From NCBI GenBank assembly GCA_035578905.1, contig JAQJVL010000056.1, positions 3,311,010 to 3,375,009 on the forward strand: a DNA stretch of 64,000 nt. Reading direction: 5' to 3'. Made by a program: the position numbers and the translations under genes. This DNA is from Stictocephala bisonia (Eukaryota > Arthropoda > Insecta > Hemiptera > Membracidae). Within the stretch, counting starts at the first letter, position 1, and every line of letters starts with the position of its first letter. This document shows positions 1-11,503 of the stretch, in pieces. The notes beneath the pieces are model-generated. The model was not told where the DNA came from. It worked only from the letters and a program-made list of their open reading frames with translations, and did no database searches.

Positions 1-775
1 AAAATGCGATACATTAACGGGTTTTGAGTGGGCTAATAAAGGTGTAACGTTGATATACAATGAAAACTAGCAGAAATGCTCGCTGGCTACTTTTTTGTTT
101 CAACTAAAATACAAATTATTAACACTTATAATAAGATTTTAATATGCATATACCATAACGTAGCCTACAATTAAACGAGGAAACAAATGGTATGATTGGA
201 TTTTTCCTAGCCCTCTTAAGTTTCTTAATAAACAACCTCCAAACTCGTGTAGGATACATAGAATTTGTGCACCGACAGTAGTCATAATCATGGCAGAAAG
301 CAAAATGTCAGGTCAAAGTATTCAATTCGTGACCAAAAACAAAGCCAATAATGCAAACAACTAGGAACAATTTACACACAGTATCTACAATGGTTATATT
401 GAAAAGAGCTTTTACATCATAAAATGATAATCGTGCTTTTTTAAATCCATGTATTCTAGTTTTCGTTTGCTTTGTTAGATATACAAAATGATGTTTCATC
501 GTAAATATTTACAAATGATAAGGATGTCAATGTCTGTTATCTATTTTAAATTGAATTTAGATGAGAATTGTCAAAAACAGTTGTAATTCAAACAGTTATC
601 AGTAACTGCAGTTATTTTCCAACAAGTCCTGAAAGACAACTCTCATTCTACCCTTTTTTCATCTCGCAGCCTTTTGGAGATCACCGCAACATTGACACGA
701 AATTTAAAGAGAATAACTCAACGAATAATCAATATATTATTCTACATCGGAAGAAATAAAAAGAATACAATTAAA
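1..775. other. AT-rich, no gene seen
   Basis: Unique-looking AT-rich sequence. Only short open frames occur on both strands, with no recognisable domain. I see no repeat or element ends here. Confidence 0.5.
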
Positions 776-3121
776 AACAATATCTGACACACTATGAAGT
801 TGTATTTTGAGGTAAGATTGTTCAACCACCAATTACTTACCAATTACTGACAAAGTACTGTAACGTCTGTAACAATATCTGACACACTATGAAGTTGTAT
901 TTTGAGGTAAGATTGTTCAACCACCAGGTATTACTGACAAAGTACTGTAACGTCTGTAACAATATCTGACACACTATGGAGTTGTATTTTGAGGTAAGAT
1001 TGTTCAACCACCAGGTATTACTGACAAAGTACTGTAACGTCTGTAACAATATCTGACACACTATGGAGTTGTATTTTGAGGTAAGATTGTTCAACCACCA
1101 GGTATTACTGACAAAGTACTGTAACGTCTGTAACAATATCTGACGCACTATGGAGTTGTATTTTGAGGTAAGATTGTTCAACCACCAGGTATTACTGACA
1201 AAGTACTGTAACGTCTGTAACAATATCTGACACACTATGGAGTTGTATTTTGAGGTAAGATTGTTCAACCACCAGGTATTACTGACAAAGTACTGTAACG
1301 TCTGTAACAATATCTGACACACTATGAGTTGTATTTTGAGGTAAGATTGTTCAACCACCAGGTATTACTGACAAAGTACTGTAACGTCTGTAACAATATC
1401 TGACACACTATGAGTTGTATTTTGAGGTAAGATTGTTTAACCACCAGGTATTACTGACAAAGTACTGTAACGTCTGTAACAATATCTGACGCACTATGGA
1501 GTTGTATTTTGAGGTAAGATTGTTCAACCACCAGGTATTACTGACAAAGTACTGTAACGTCTGTAACAATATCTGACACACTATGGAGTTGTATTTTGAG
1601 GTAAGATTGTTCAACCACCAGGTATTACTGACAAAGTACTGTAACGTCTGTAACAATATCTGACACACTATGGAGTTGTATTTTGAGGTAAGATTGTTCA
1701 ACCACCAGGTATTACTGACAAAGTACTGTAACGTCTGTAACAATATCTGACACACTATGAAGTTGTATTTTGAGGTAAGATTGTTCAACCACCAGGTATT
1801 ACTGACAAAGTACTGTAACGTCTGTAACAATATCTGACACACTATGAAGTTGTATTTTGAGGTAAGATTGTTCAACTACCAGGTATTACTGACAAAGTAC
1901 TGTAACGTCTGTAACAATATCTGACACACTATGGAGTTGTATTTTGAGGTAAGATTGTTTAACCACCAGGTATTACTGACAAAGTACTGTAACGTCTGTA
2001 ACAATATCTGACACACTATGGAGTTGTATTTTGAGGTAAGATTGTTCAACCACCAGGTATTACTGACAAAGTACTGTAACGTCTGTAACAATATCTGACG
2101 CACTATGGAGTTGTATTTTGAGGTAAGATTGTTCAACCACCAGGTATTACTGACAAAGTACTGTAACGTCTGTAACAATATCTGACACACTATGGAGTTG
2201 TATTTTGAGGTAAGATTGTTTAACCACCAGGTATTACTGACAAAGTACTGTAACGTCTGTAACAATATCTGACGCACTATGGAGTTGTATTTTGAGGTAA
2301 GATTGTTCAACCACCAGGTATTGCTGACAAAGTACTGTAACGTCTGTAACAATATCTGACGCACTATGGAGTTGTATTTTGAGGTAAGATTGTTTAACCA
2401 CCAGGTATTACTGACAAAGTACTGTAACGTCTGTAACAATATCTGACACACTATGGAGTTGTATTTTGAGGTAAGATTGTTCAACCACCAGGTATTACTG
2501 ACAAAGTACTGTAACGTCTGTAACAATATCTGACGCACTATGGAGTTGTATTTTGAGGTAAGATTGTTCAACCACCAGGTATTACTGACAAAGTACTGTG
2601 ACGTCTGTAACAATATCTGACGCACTATGGAGTTGTATTTTGAGGTAAGATTGTTTAACCACCAGGTATTACTGACAAAGTACTGTAACGTCTGTAACAA
2701 TATCTGACACACTATGGAGTTGTATTTTGAGGTAAGATTGTTCAACCACCAGGTATTACTGACAAAGTACTGTAACGTCTGTAACAATATCTGACACACT
2801 ATGGAGTTGTATTTTGAGGTAAGATTGTTCAACCACCAGGTATTACTGACAAAGTACTGTAACGTCTGTAACAATATCTGACACACTATGGAGTTGTATT
2901 TTGAGGTAAGATTGTTCAACCAGGTATTACTGACAAAGTACTGTAACGTCTGTAACAATATCTGACACACTATGAAGTTGTATTTTGAGGTAAGATTGTT
3001 CAACCACCAGGTATTACTGACAAAGTACTGTAACGTCTGTAACAATATCTGACACACTATGAAGTTGTATTTTGAGGTAAGATTGTTCAACCACCAGGTA
3101 TTACTGACAAAGTACTGTAAC
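776..3121. repeat. 87-bp minisatellite, 27 copies
   Basis: The anchor GGTAAGATTGTT occurs 27 times, at 811, 906, 993 and so on to 3076. Spacing is almost always 87 bp. The exceptions are the first interval (95, from an 8-bp insertion), two of 86 and one of 84. Copies differ at a few recurrent positions (ACAC/GCAC, GGAG/GAAG, TTCA/TTTA), and variants alternate along the array, which suggests duplication of multi-unit blocks. Every unit carries TTTGAGGTAAGA, a good 5' splice-site consensus on the plus strand. Because 87 is 29 codons, long frames stay open on the minus strand; these are a by-product of the period, not genes. Confidence 0.97.
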
Positions 3122-3140
3122 AATCCTTTTTCTTTTCCAG
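3122..3140 (+). other. Splice-acceptor-like site
   Basis: Straight after the last repeat unit come a pyrimidine run (CCTTTTTCTTTTCC) and AG at 3139-3140. Upstream, TACTGAC about 30 bp away could serve as a branch site. This is a textbook 3' splice-site arrangement in the same orientation as the donor motifs of the array. Use in vivo is inferred, not shown. Confidence 0.45.
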
Positions 3141-3463
3141 ACAACTTACACAAGGATTGCTAATTCCAGATTTTTATAGGTTCGTGTCTCCTGATCCAGC
3201 TCTGGAACAGTTCAGCATGAGAGTAAAATACGTTATAAAATTTCGAAAAAGAATATGCACTCTTATACCAAGAAGGTCTACTTATAGATGATATTATATT
3301 AAATCTTTTAGCTAGTTTGTCATTTTTATTGGTTTATAATCATAAAATAAATGTAGAAATCATTAAAGACCCCATCTTGGATACTTGGGCACTTCCAAAC
3401 AACACTGATATTACGGAAAACTCCTCGCCAAAAAGAGACGAAAATTTCTTGAAATACGTTTGA
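3141..3463 (+). pseudogene. Possible decayed exon, unknown protein
   Basis: After the acceptor-like AG, one nucleotide in, a frame is open from 3142 to a TGA at 3289 (49 codons, beginning QLTQGLLIPDFYRF). The next frame is open from 3239 to a TGA at 3461 and contains EKEYALLYQEGLLIDDIILN. The overlap at 3239-3290 would let a single frameshift pass from one to the other. Residue composition looks protein-like, but I recognise no family and there is no clear donor or polyadenylation signal. It could be a broken terminal exon or chance. Confidence 0.25.
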
Positions 3464-4229
3464 CTATCAGCATATTAAAATATTTGCAACTCACGTTTTC
3501 TCTTCTACCTATGCACATAAATTAATGAATGCATCATGTATCATTTCTTTGACAGACTCTTTCACCTTATTTATTCCAAAATAATAGGCCTATTTTATAT
3601 TGCATAACCAATATCTACCAATTGAATAGCAATCGTGTAATACAGGCATACAGCCTAGTTTTAAAATTCACACTAACTTCTAAGACCCTTACAAACAATG
3701 ACATACTCACTCATTAGATCTATACCTTCATCTAGTTCTCTCCTCCCAGTCATGTGCCATACACAAACTCGTACGTACTTTAGATTACTTCTACCATAGA
3801 TACGTCAATAATTATAGAATGATTCTTCTACTGCAGAATGGCTGTTATGTAAAATTATTATTCTATAGAATGCTGTTGACATTTCAATTTTAGAATTATT
3901 CTACTGAAGAAGCATAACATTTTATGTTATTTTACTGAAGATACTTCTTCTATATAGGAATGATACTTCTGTAGATACTTCTAAATATTTAGTCACAGAA
4001 ATAGTGTAGCCGGTCCATAAGGAAATAAATAAAATGATGATTTCATCGTCATAAAGGTATCAAAATATGGAGGTACAATGTTAGCTAATGATTTAAAAAA
4101 ATTATCAACGTAGTCTCAGAGTTGCAAATCAAATAACCTCATTCAAACACTGTATATGCCAATAGAAGAATGTTATTTTTGGTCGACCCAGCTTCTGAAT
4201 CATCTCTTGAGAATTACCACCAACAATAC
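3464..4229. other. AT-rich, no gene seen
   Basis: Noncoding-looking sequence. 3815-3990 is loosely repetitive, with scattered variants of GATACTTCT and GAATTATTCT. No element ends were recognised. Confidence 0.4.
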
Positions 4230-4500
4230 AAGGACTGAAGAGGTTGACACCGTTTAACCCGGGGCCCCCCGGTTGTTCTGTAGCGTCGCGGTGTCCCTCC
4301 CCCAAGAAAGAAGAAACATTTCATAATTAATCTTGGTATAATTGTAGAATTGTTATTAATGACCAACCACCCACCCGCCCAGTGTCCTGGGCGGCTTCGC
4401 TTGATTGATGTTTCGACAGACCAGCTGATAAATGAGAGTCTGCTCCGCGGGCGGCAAGGCGCCGCCATCTTGTTCTTACTAACGGCCTCTTTGTTCACAA
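4230..4500. promoter_or_regulatory. GC-rich patch with YY1-like motif
   Basis: This patch is much richer in GC and CpG than its surroundings. It contains GCCGCCATCTTG (about 4461-4472), whose reverse complement CAAGATGGCGGC matches the YY1/Pho-type core. A 96-codon minus-strand frame lies here but is probably a by-product of the GC content. A promoter role is only a suggestion. Confidence 0.25.
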
Positions 4501-5509
4501 TCATTGTTACGCCTTTTCATAATCCCTGAGTGCTACAATCGATCGCTAATATGTAGAACAGGTTTTCACAAAACGCGTCCTGTTCTTTGTCAATTATTTC
4601 CTGGGGGCCAATGAATGTTGCTGTGGATAAAAAACGGCAGATTGCCCTTACCTAAATGGCTTCCAGGGATTTCACGCTACTAAATTTAACGTCAGTACTA
4701 ATCTAAGAAAAGTACAACAAGTTTCCTTTTACAGATATATTAGTCTATTTTTAAATCTGTAGGCCTAAATAATAATAATCCTTTAAACACCTAATAAACA
4801 TTTGCTTAACTCCTTCTTGACCAGAAGGTGAGAATTTGGACATTTTTACTCGTTAAAATCAACGGACACACATCTATAATGAGCGAACTGAGAAGGTAAA
4901 ATTTACAAGCACTATTCATGCTTTGTGGAATGCAAACCACGTAGTATTGGTCTGATGTTCAGCTACTTGACAAGCTTATACTCACTATCCGGAGCCTGAC
5001 AACCAGCCAACATTGCTTGAAATGTAACACGCGGTGGTCTCTACTGAGGGTAGTTCGGTGGCAGTAGCCGAGCGTGGGCGGTCTACCGATGGGGTGAGAG
5101 AGCGTGTTAAACGTGTTTTACCGCAACGAGGTGACACGGGGTGACAAATGAGGACAGTCGGGTCCCGCTACCTCTCCGGGGACTTCCTTCCCGTCCCCTG
5201 GCCGGCCGCTGGCTAACGGTGCCCCGGGAACCACGGCAACCATCGCGACCCAATATTACGTAACACTAACTAACATACACACACCAGCCAACACTCACAC
5301 AAACGTGTCAAATGTCATGTTCATAGGCCTAATTATCCCCCTAGGTATTTTATACGAAAAGGTGCATAAGTGGCTGACATTACACAATAACATGCTCCAC
5401 CTACAAGGCCTACACAGTGTTAATCGACAGTTTAGGATTTTAAGGAGTGAGGATTTTTTTTATTTTTTTAAAAACTTCACTCGTTAGTTGTCATGTGGCT
5501 ACAGGCATG
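4501..5509. other. Intergenic; GC-rich at 5,020-5,250
   Basis: Mostly AT-rich and featureless. Near 5,020-5,250 there is a GC/CpG-rich block that could be a promoter or an old exon. No open frame there shows a known domain. Confidence 0.3.
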
Positions 5510-5615
5510 TGTGTCAACTTTATTCAACGAGTAATGTACCGATCGTTGGCTCAGTGGTGATTCGAACCTTGGACCTTGCCCTCCGCAGTCCGACATCGGC
5601 ATTGTGATACAAACT
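5510..5615 (-). mobile_element. tRNA-derived SINE fragment
   Basis: On the minus strand a Pol III B-box-like GGTTCGAATC is followed by CACTGAGC and then TCGTTGAATAAAGT. The same order, GGTCCAAGGTTTGAGTCC, CACTGAGC, CACTCGTTGAATAAAGTCC, occurs on the plus strand at 58,320-58,395. They are therefore two copies of one family in opposite orientations. The A-box end is degraded here. Confidence 0.6.
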
Positions 5616-5804
5616 CGTACTAAACAGAACCCCCCCCCCCACCTACACCAATTTAAAAAAAACTAAGTAATTATTCTTCATTAGAAAACTCGTCTGTGAA
5701 GAAAATTAAACCACCAATTAAATTAAGATTGGAAAGTGGAAGAGGATAAGAAACCAATCACGCAGAATAAAAGTAAAATCCTATTTTACTCACTCGGGGG
5801 AAAC

Positions 5805-5880
5805 ATTTAATAAATAAATTAATTCATTTATTAATTTATTTATTAATTAATTTATTATTTATTAATTTATTAATTCATTT
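5805..5880. repeat. AT low-complexity (TTAATTTATT)n
   Basis: Irregular alternation of AATAAATTAATT and TTTATTAATT blocks, without a strict period. Simple low-complexity DNA. Confidence 0.8.
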
Positions 5881-7014
5881 CGTAGTTATCAACAAATAAA
5901 CACAGAAAAGTGACAAGTCATGTTAAATTATTGCTTTTAAACGCTTCGCTAAAATCACAACACAAATATTAATAACAACTGATTAGAAATTTTATGGCTT
6001 TAACATCTGAATTCTCAGTAAAAAAAATGGGTTTGTATAGTATCCGGACGGTAGGTTTGCTAAACCGGAAGTGTAAATTCTAGATCGCTTCTGTCACGGG
6101 GTAATTGCCAAAATGAAGGCTACGCCAACTTGTTATGCGAGTTGGTTGAAGTGAAAAAAAACCTAAATGAGAACAGTCTATAAATGAATATTACAACTCT
6201 GACATTTTTCATTTTTTTCATCGTCACCTTCATCCACAGCCAACAATGTTTAGGGTACCTTGAATAATCCATTTGTGGCGGCCAGGAACCGCCTGCAGAT
6301 CAGTCAGGACTCCAGGTAGGGGAAGGGTTGTGCGCAAGTAACAAGTGCGCATCTACGCATGAGAGCGGTGTGTTTCGTCAGTTTGCGACCTACATAGTTA
6401 ACAACCCTTCAATTCAGACCGAAGGAATGTCGATGCAGACAACTCTGTTCGTCAGACCCGCGGGCCCTGGAAAGCTGGTCGCGCACACACAATAGCACGG
6501 TACAGTAATTAGCCAAGACAATGTGTTGAGAGGCGGGGGGCGGAGGTTGGGGGGCGGCGGCACCCCGGAGGCGGCACTCTAGGGATCCGCAGAGGTATGG
6601 CGATGTTAACAATCGACCTTCAGCAATGGCTGTCTCCAGCAAGAATGTGCGACACGGCACAACAATCCGACGTCTGAAGTCATTTGAGCCAATCACTGAC
6701 ACTGAATCACACGGCCTTCCAGAAATACAGGCTGGTCTGGCTCTAATGGACAGATTCAATTATTTTAAACGTGTAAATGTGTAGAATACGTTTTACGGTC
6801 TTTGTGTTTAAAATACAATATTCAATATTCACTTTGTACATTAATGATAAAATAATTGTTTAACACCAATTTATTGGTTGACACATAACAATATTATTTA
6901 TTGTTCGATTTGTGATATAAAATGCGCTTGATTTATTCAAACGCAGCCGTCTCGAAAGAAGCGGATTAGTTTCTAAATAAATTAAAGACTCCTCCTCTAC
7001 AACAGGTAGATGAC
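5881..7014. other. Intergenic; GC-rich at 6,280-6,730
   Basis: AT-rich flanks surround a GC-rich block. Within it a plus-strand frame is open from 6530 to a TAG at 6782 (84 codons), opposite a minus-strand frame of 116 codons at 6409-6759. Both open with GC-driven low complexity and neither matches a family I know. Neither is called as a gene. Confidence 0.3.
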
Positions 7015-8088
7015 CCCTTTATAGTCTTTGCCAGATTCATATGGTCAAGTTAGGCCACGGCACGCGTTGTCACTGTGTCGAACCCAAACATCAGTCCGCC
7101 AACATTCCTGCAGTCATTACCAAGCACCAAGCCTAGCTCAGTCCGATACAGCCACTTGCTACTAGAATTGTTTGCTTCTCTCCGATCCAAAATCTAGTCA
7201 ACACGACGTCATACAATTGTTATTCAAGATTTATGATATTGGTCTTCAGTTGGCAAGAAAGGTTCATTATAACTTAGTTATTTGTGATCACCGATTTGAT
7301 TTTAAAGCATTTGTATTGAACTTAGCTGATAATGTTCAAACGTCAACAAAGACGTACAGAGAAAAATGAACTTGTTGGCTACGTGGTAGACGATTAGTTT
7401 TATGTAAAGGTATTTCCTTGCCATCTCCAACTGCTCTAGGGTGAGAAAGTTGTAGCGCGTAAAGCTGCTACTGCTACTCAAACTCCCAAGCTGAGGAGGC
7501 GAATTGAAGGCGAAACAGGCACAGAACGCAAATATGTCATAAAGTATGTTTGCAAGCTTTCCTCTTCGAAATGTAGCAAAAGCCAAATTTCTGGTAACTG
7601 ATCCCTGAATTTTAGGGTAACAGATCCAGAATGGCAAAATCTTTGCATACGATTGTGATTTGCCGCAAAATAGGAAATACATTTGACTCTGTTTGCGTGT
7701 TTATCATTTCTTTCTAACGGAACTCATCAGCATAGTGTAAAAGCAACAGAACTTGGAAAATACTCAAACACCTGGTACTGCAAAGGCTGATAATGTTCAA
7801 AAGTCAAAGACGTCGAACATCAAAGACAAAGAACTTGTTGGCTAAGGAGTATTTGTTTCAGGTTAAGGTATTTTCTTTCCATCCCTACTTGTCCTAGGGT
7901 GAGAAAGTTGTAGTAGCGAGAGTCTGGGCTATTTCTACGAATTTAAGAGAGGTTTGGTGACTACCTCGGGAATGTTGGTGGACTGACGCTCGAGTTCGAC
8001 ACAATGACAATGTTATGACAACAGAGGGTTAGGCTATTCCGGCCTACCTGAACCCTGCATCTAACTCTGGCAAAAACTATACAAAACA
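7015..8088. mobile_element. Element with ~115-bp inverted ends
   Basis: The segment from TATAGTCTTTGCC (about 7020) to CATTACCAAGC (about 7125) reappears inverted and diverged at about 7951-8080. Shared blocks include GTGTCGAAC and CCAACATTCC. Inside, a ~145-bp direct repeat starting GGCTGATAATGTTCAAA and containing CTAGGGTGAGAAAGTTGTAG occurs at about 7325-7475 and 7787-7925. The structure suggests a non-autonomous DNA transposon. I could not identify target duplications or a transposase. The minus-strand frame at 7302-7682 inside it shows no known domain. Confidence 0.55.
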
Positions 8089-9613
8089 TTGACACATATT
8101 AGACTACGTAATTTATTCATCCTGATACATAAAAAAAAATTATATACATTAGGAATGTATTTTTAGATATACGATCGGTCTTCTAATTTTTACAAGGACA
8201 GAGGCGTTATCACAAAAGAGAAATAATAAAAGCATCCAAAATCTACTTTGGTCTGTTTATAATCTGTGCTAAGTTACGTTAGAAAAAATAAATTAATTTT
8301 CAAACTTAAGAATGCGATACATCGCTAGATCTGCAGGATCTAACAACCTTAGCTATAGATTCTTTTTCACGTAGCGTAGCGTGTTTTCAAGGAACACGCG
8401 CTCTAATAAATAATTCATGGATGAGGGGGGAGGGGATACGAGACTATTAACCAATCAAGCGTGATTTTTACACTCTTATAAACCCCTCTGCCAATTCACA
8501 CGCCTTGCAACAATCTTGGACTAATGAACCTTGAGATATAGTCTACATATGTAGCCCTTTTAAATTAGGAATATATTTTGCTTATTACAGGGTCTTTCTT
8601 GTAAAACGCAACCCATGATAGACAAAACAATTATCTACAACACATTTTATTATTATTAACATTTATTACTACTATATACATGATTTTAATGACATTTGTG
8701 TTTAGGTTTGGTGTTCAAATAATCCACCATTAGCATTAAATAACGTTCTGCCCTCTTTAGTGAATTTCTGAATACCAGTTTCAAAGTTTGCTCAAAACAA
8801 TGTTTTTAACCTCGAAACACAAGTAAAGTGAACAACAATGTCACAATGTAAATCATCTGATATCCAAGGATGAAGAAGAACTAAGACTACCGACCTACGA
8901 ACTTATTATTATCTTAAATCTTAATTTTCTGTACTTGTAAATATGGTTGCGTTTTAAAAGAAACAACCTGAAGCCGAATGTTAAGGAAGGGGTTTCTGTC
9001 ATAATTCAAAGAACATGTACGGTGCCGAAATAAATATGTTCGATGGGTAAAAAAATAGATGAATATTTAAAACGTTATCACACAAAAATTAAATATAAGT
9101 TATTTAAATATGAATATTGTCCACGATAGGCAATACAGTACTTGCAAAAACCGTAACTTCTACAAAAAATATAGGCCTAAATTCTATATAAAAAAATAAC
9201 AACTTAATTTAATTGTACTCCCTATAAAACCACTTTAGGCTCTAGAAGGCCTCTTTTTTTCTATACATTGTAGGCTGCAAGCACAGACAAAGAAATATAC
9301 TTTTTATTCTGTGCAACAAGGCGGCTAGCTCTTGGCTACATACGTTTTGTTTTCTTGATGGTTTGCAACCTTTCTGGATATATTATAAAAACAGCATACA
9401 TATTATTTACTTGTTTTTAAGTTTAATTCTTTGATGTAAGAAAGCAAACGTAATTTTTAAAAGTAGCCTTCATCATTACTTGGAGGGGTTTGAGGGGCAG
9501 GTAAGGCATAGGCCTACAGTGGGAATTGACAATGGACAAGACAGTTTCAGCAAAGAACTGCTGAAGGTTACTGGAAGCACTCTGTCGTCAATGTGGGCAA
9601 TCTGGGAGCCGCA

Positions 9614-9615
<2 letters not shown>
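8089..9615. other. AT-rich intergenic, no gene seen
   Basis: No coding or element signature recognised. It contains a short GC-rich piece with GTGTTTTCAAGGAACACG near 8,380-8,400. Confidence 0.35.

Positions 9616-9666
<51 letters not shown>
9616..9666. repeat. (TA)n microsatellite
   Basis: Uninterrupted TA dinucleotides for about 51 bp. Confidence 0.98.
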
Positions 9667-9667
<1 letters not shown>

Positions 9668-9775
9668 CCTATCCTAGAAAACAAGAAGCAAGTGATGACA
9701 CATCTTGGGAGTCTCCCGTCCAGTTACAACGGGCGTACTAGCTTTATAAGGATAAGTCTCCTCAGTGATACCGTT

Positions 9776-9945
9776 GATTTTATACACATAGATAGAATTA
9801 TCAGCCGTTTTAGTGGTCTATTGTGGAGCGCTAGTGTAGTCCCATGTAAATGTAATGCAGTTTAAACCAACTATAGTAGCAGACCTCACTAACTAACCAA
9901 ATTATAGGTACAAGTATTCCTACGCGAGAAATATAGGCCTACTTC
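9776..9945 (+). mobile_element. R5 short interspersed repeat, copy 1
   Basis: The centre of this segment, GTGGAGCGCTAGTGTAGTCC through ATGTAAATGTAATGCAG and CACTAACTAACCAAATTA, recurs reverse-complemented at 50,320-50,525. There the copy is bounded by a 13-bp target duplication. The family is unnamed to me. Confidence 0.7.
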
Positions 9946-10519
9946 ACAATCAAGACGTTAGGCCACAGAGAAAATAAAAACAGAGGTCGATTTTTTATAG
10001 CAGCGGCGAACGCCTTTGTAGCTGTTATAAATAGATTAGGCCTACAACTAGTATAATAAATGTATATTTTTATAAATATGTAGTAGATTAATAATCACTA
10101 AATTTATCCCACAGGATTTTTGGAGAATAAACGGAGGGAATAACATGGAACTGGAGAAAGAGCTACTTGACGCACTATTGTATGCAACTTGTTTCTTCTT
10201 CCTCTGTGGCTAGGGGGCCTCTGACACAGGAGCCTCACTAGGAACTGGAATAGCTGTCAGGAATCAAATGAGCGACACAGCTCGTAGACGACACTTTACA
10301 TCTAACCTATCAGAATGTTATCAGTAAAGCTCAACACAACTTCACTTTTAAGTAATTGCCAAACTCGTCTGGGAACTGTCAAATGATGACATTATCTGAA
10401 GTAACATTCTCCTGTGATTAGCGCGTGCTCTCTCACTTCGCTGATGGTTACTTGAGGGTTTCTATTGAAAGGCTCTTTTATCGAAATAAAGGCACTCAGA
10501 TTTCTTTGCAAGTGTTATA
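9946..10519. other. Intergenic, no gene seen
   Basis: No gene or repeat recognised. The interval borders the TA-flanked palindromic element that follows. Confidence 0.35.
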
Positions 10520-11503
10520 CAATGTGTCTCTGAAATCTTATCTTGGTTATTGTTTCTCATTCATTTATAATCACGAATATTATATTTAGAGTGTTCAAAA
10601 TAGGCTACATCGGTTATCCTTAAAGTCGCCATTTTTTGTTTTTTTTACTTTTAAATTTATATCTGAAGAAAAAAATTACTAAGCTGGAATTTTTTAATGT
10701 ACTTTATAAATAAAAGATCCAATTTTTTAAAAAATTATTGCCTTTTCTCTATCAACTGTTTCATAGGCTAATAAGCGGCCATTTAAAATATTTAATCCTA
10801 AATAACTCAAAAACCAATGAGCCTACCAATTATAATAAAAATTACATAGAATATCATTTTTTAGCAAATTTAATTTAAAATCCAAAAATGCAACGTTTTT
10901 AAAAATCTGATGAATTGCATTTTTATTATGGCCTTCTATGTATACTTTATTGTTTATGTAAACAATTTGTAATGGTCAGCTGATTTAAGACTATTAGGCT
11001 ACAAATTAATTTATTATTATCAGCTGTTTTCATGTGTGTTGCACATTGTACTGGAAAATTGCATTGTAGGTAAATACAGTCACATAAATTATCTTTTCTT
11101 TGTTATATTTCACCCGATTAAAAAAACGTCCATTAGGCCAACTGAATTTCGTATTAAATTTGCCAAAATATATTATTCTATGTAATTATATTATAGTTAT
11201 TAGTTTTTGAGTTATTTAAGATTAAAAGGTTAAATAACCACAAATTTGAAAGTATTAATAAAGAAAAAGCAAACATTTTTCGAAAAATGGATCTTTATGT
11301 TACAAATTACATTACAAAATTCCAGCGTGATAAATTTTTTTCTTGTCATATAAAGAAAAAAAGAAAAAAGTAGGAGTAAAAAAAAAATGCCGGCTGCAAG
11401 GATAACCAAGGTGTTTTGGACACTTTACGGGTAATATTTGTGATTCTAAATGAACCAGAGACAATAACCAATAGAGGTTATCAGATAGTTGAGAGACACT
11501 CCG
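10520..11503. mobile_element. 984-bp TA-flanked near-palindrome
   Basis: The two halves are imperfect reverse complements for about 360 bp each. Matched pairs include GGTTATTGT near 10,544 with ACAATAACC at 11,461. CTAAATAACTCAAAAAC near 10,798 pairs with GTTTTTGAGTTATTTAAG near 11,205. The ends CAATGTGTCTC and CGGAGTGTCTC are each preceded by TA (10,518-10,519 and 11,504-11,505). That is the Tc1/mariner-type duplication, so this is probably a non-autonomous foldback element. The loop (about 10,905-11,130) has no coding. Confidence 0.7.

Noticed and set aside
776..3121. CRISPR-like array
   Set aside because: Units are contiguous with no unique spacers, and the genome is eukaryotic. The same applies to the other tandem arrays.
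837..3153. Long minus-strand frames of 155-425 codons with a 29-residue repeat
   Set aside because: They arise because the tandem unit is 87 bp (29 codons). Where a unit loses one base the frame breaks, and there is no non-repeat coding or start context.
4214..4504. 96-codon minus-strand frame as a gene
   Set aside because: Lies in a GC-rich patch where stop codons are rare by composition; no domain, low-complexity content.
6409..6784. Opposed frames of 116 (minus) and 84 (plus) codons
   Set aside because: Both depend on the same GC-rich block and neither shows a family motif; noted but not called.
7302..7682. 126-codon minus frame
   Set aside because: Lies inside the element with inverted ends and across one of its internal repeats; no domain seen.
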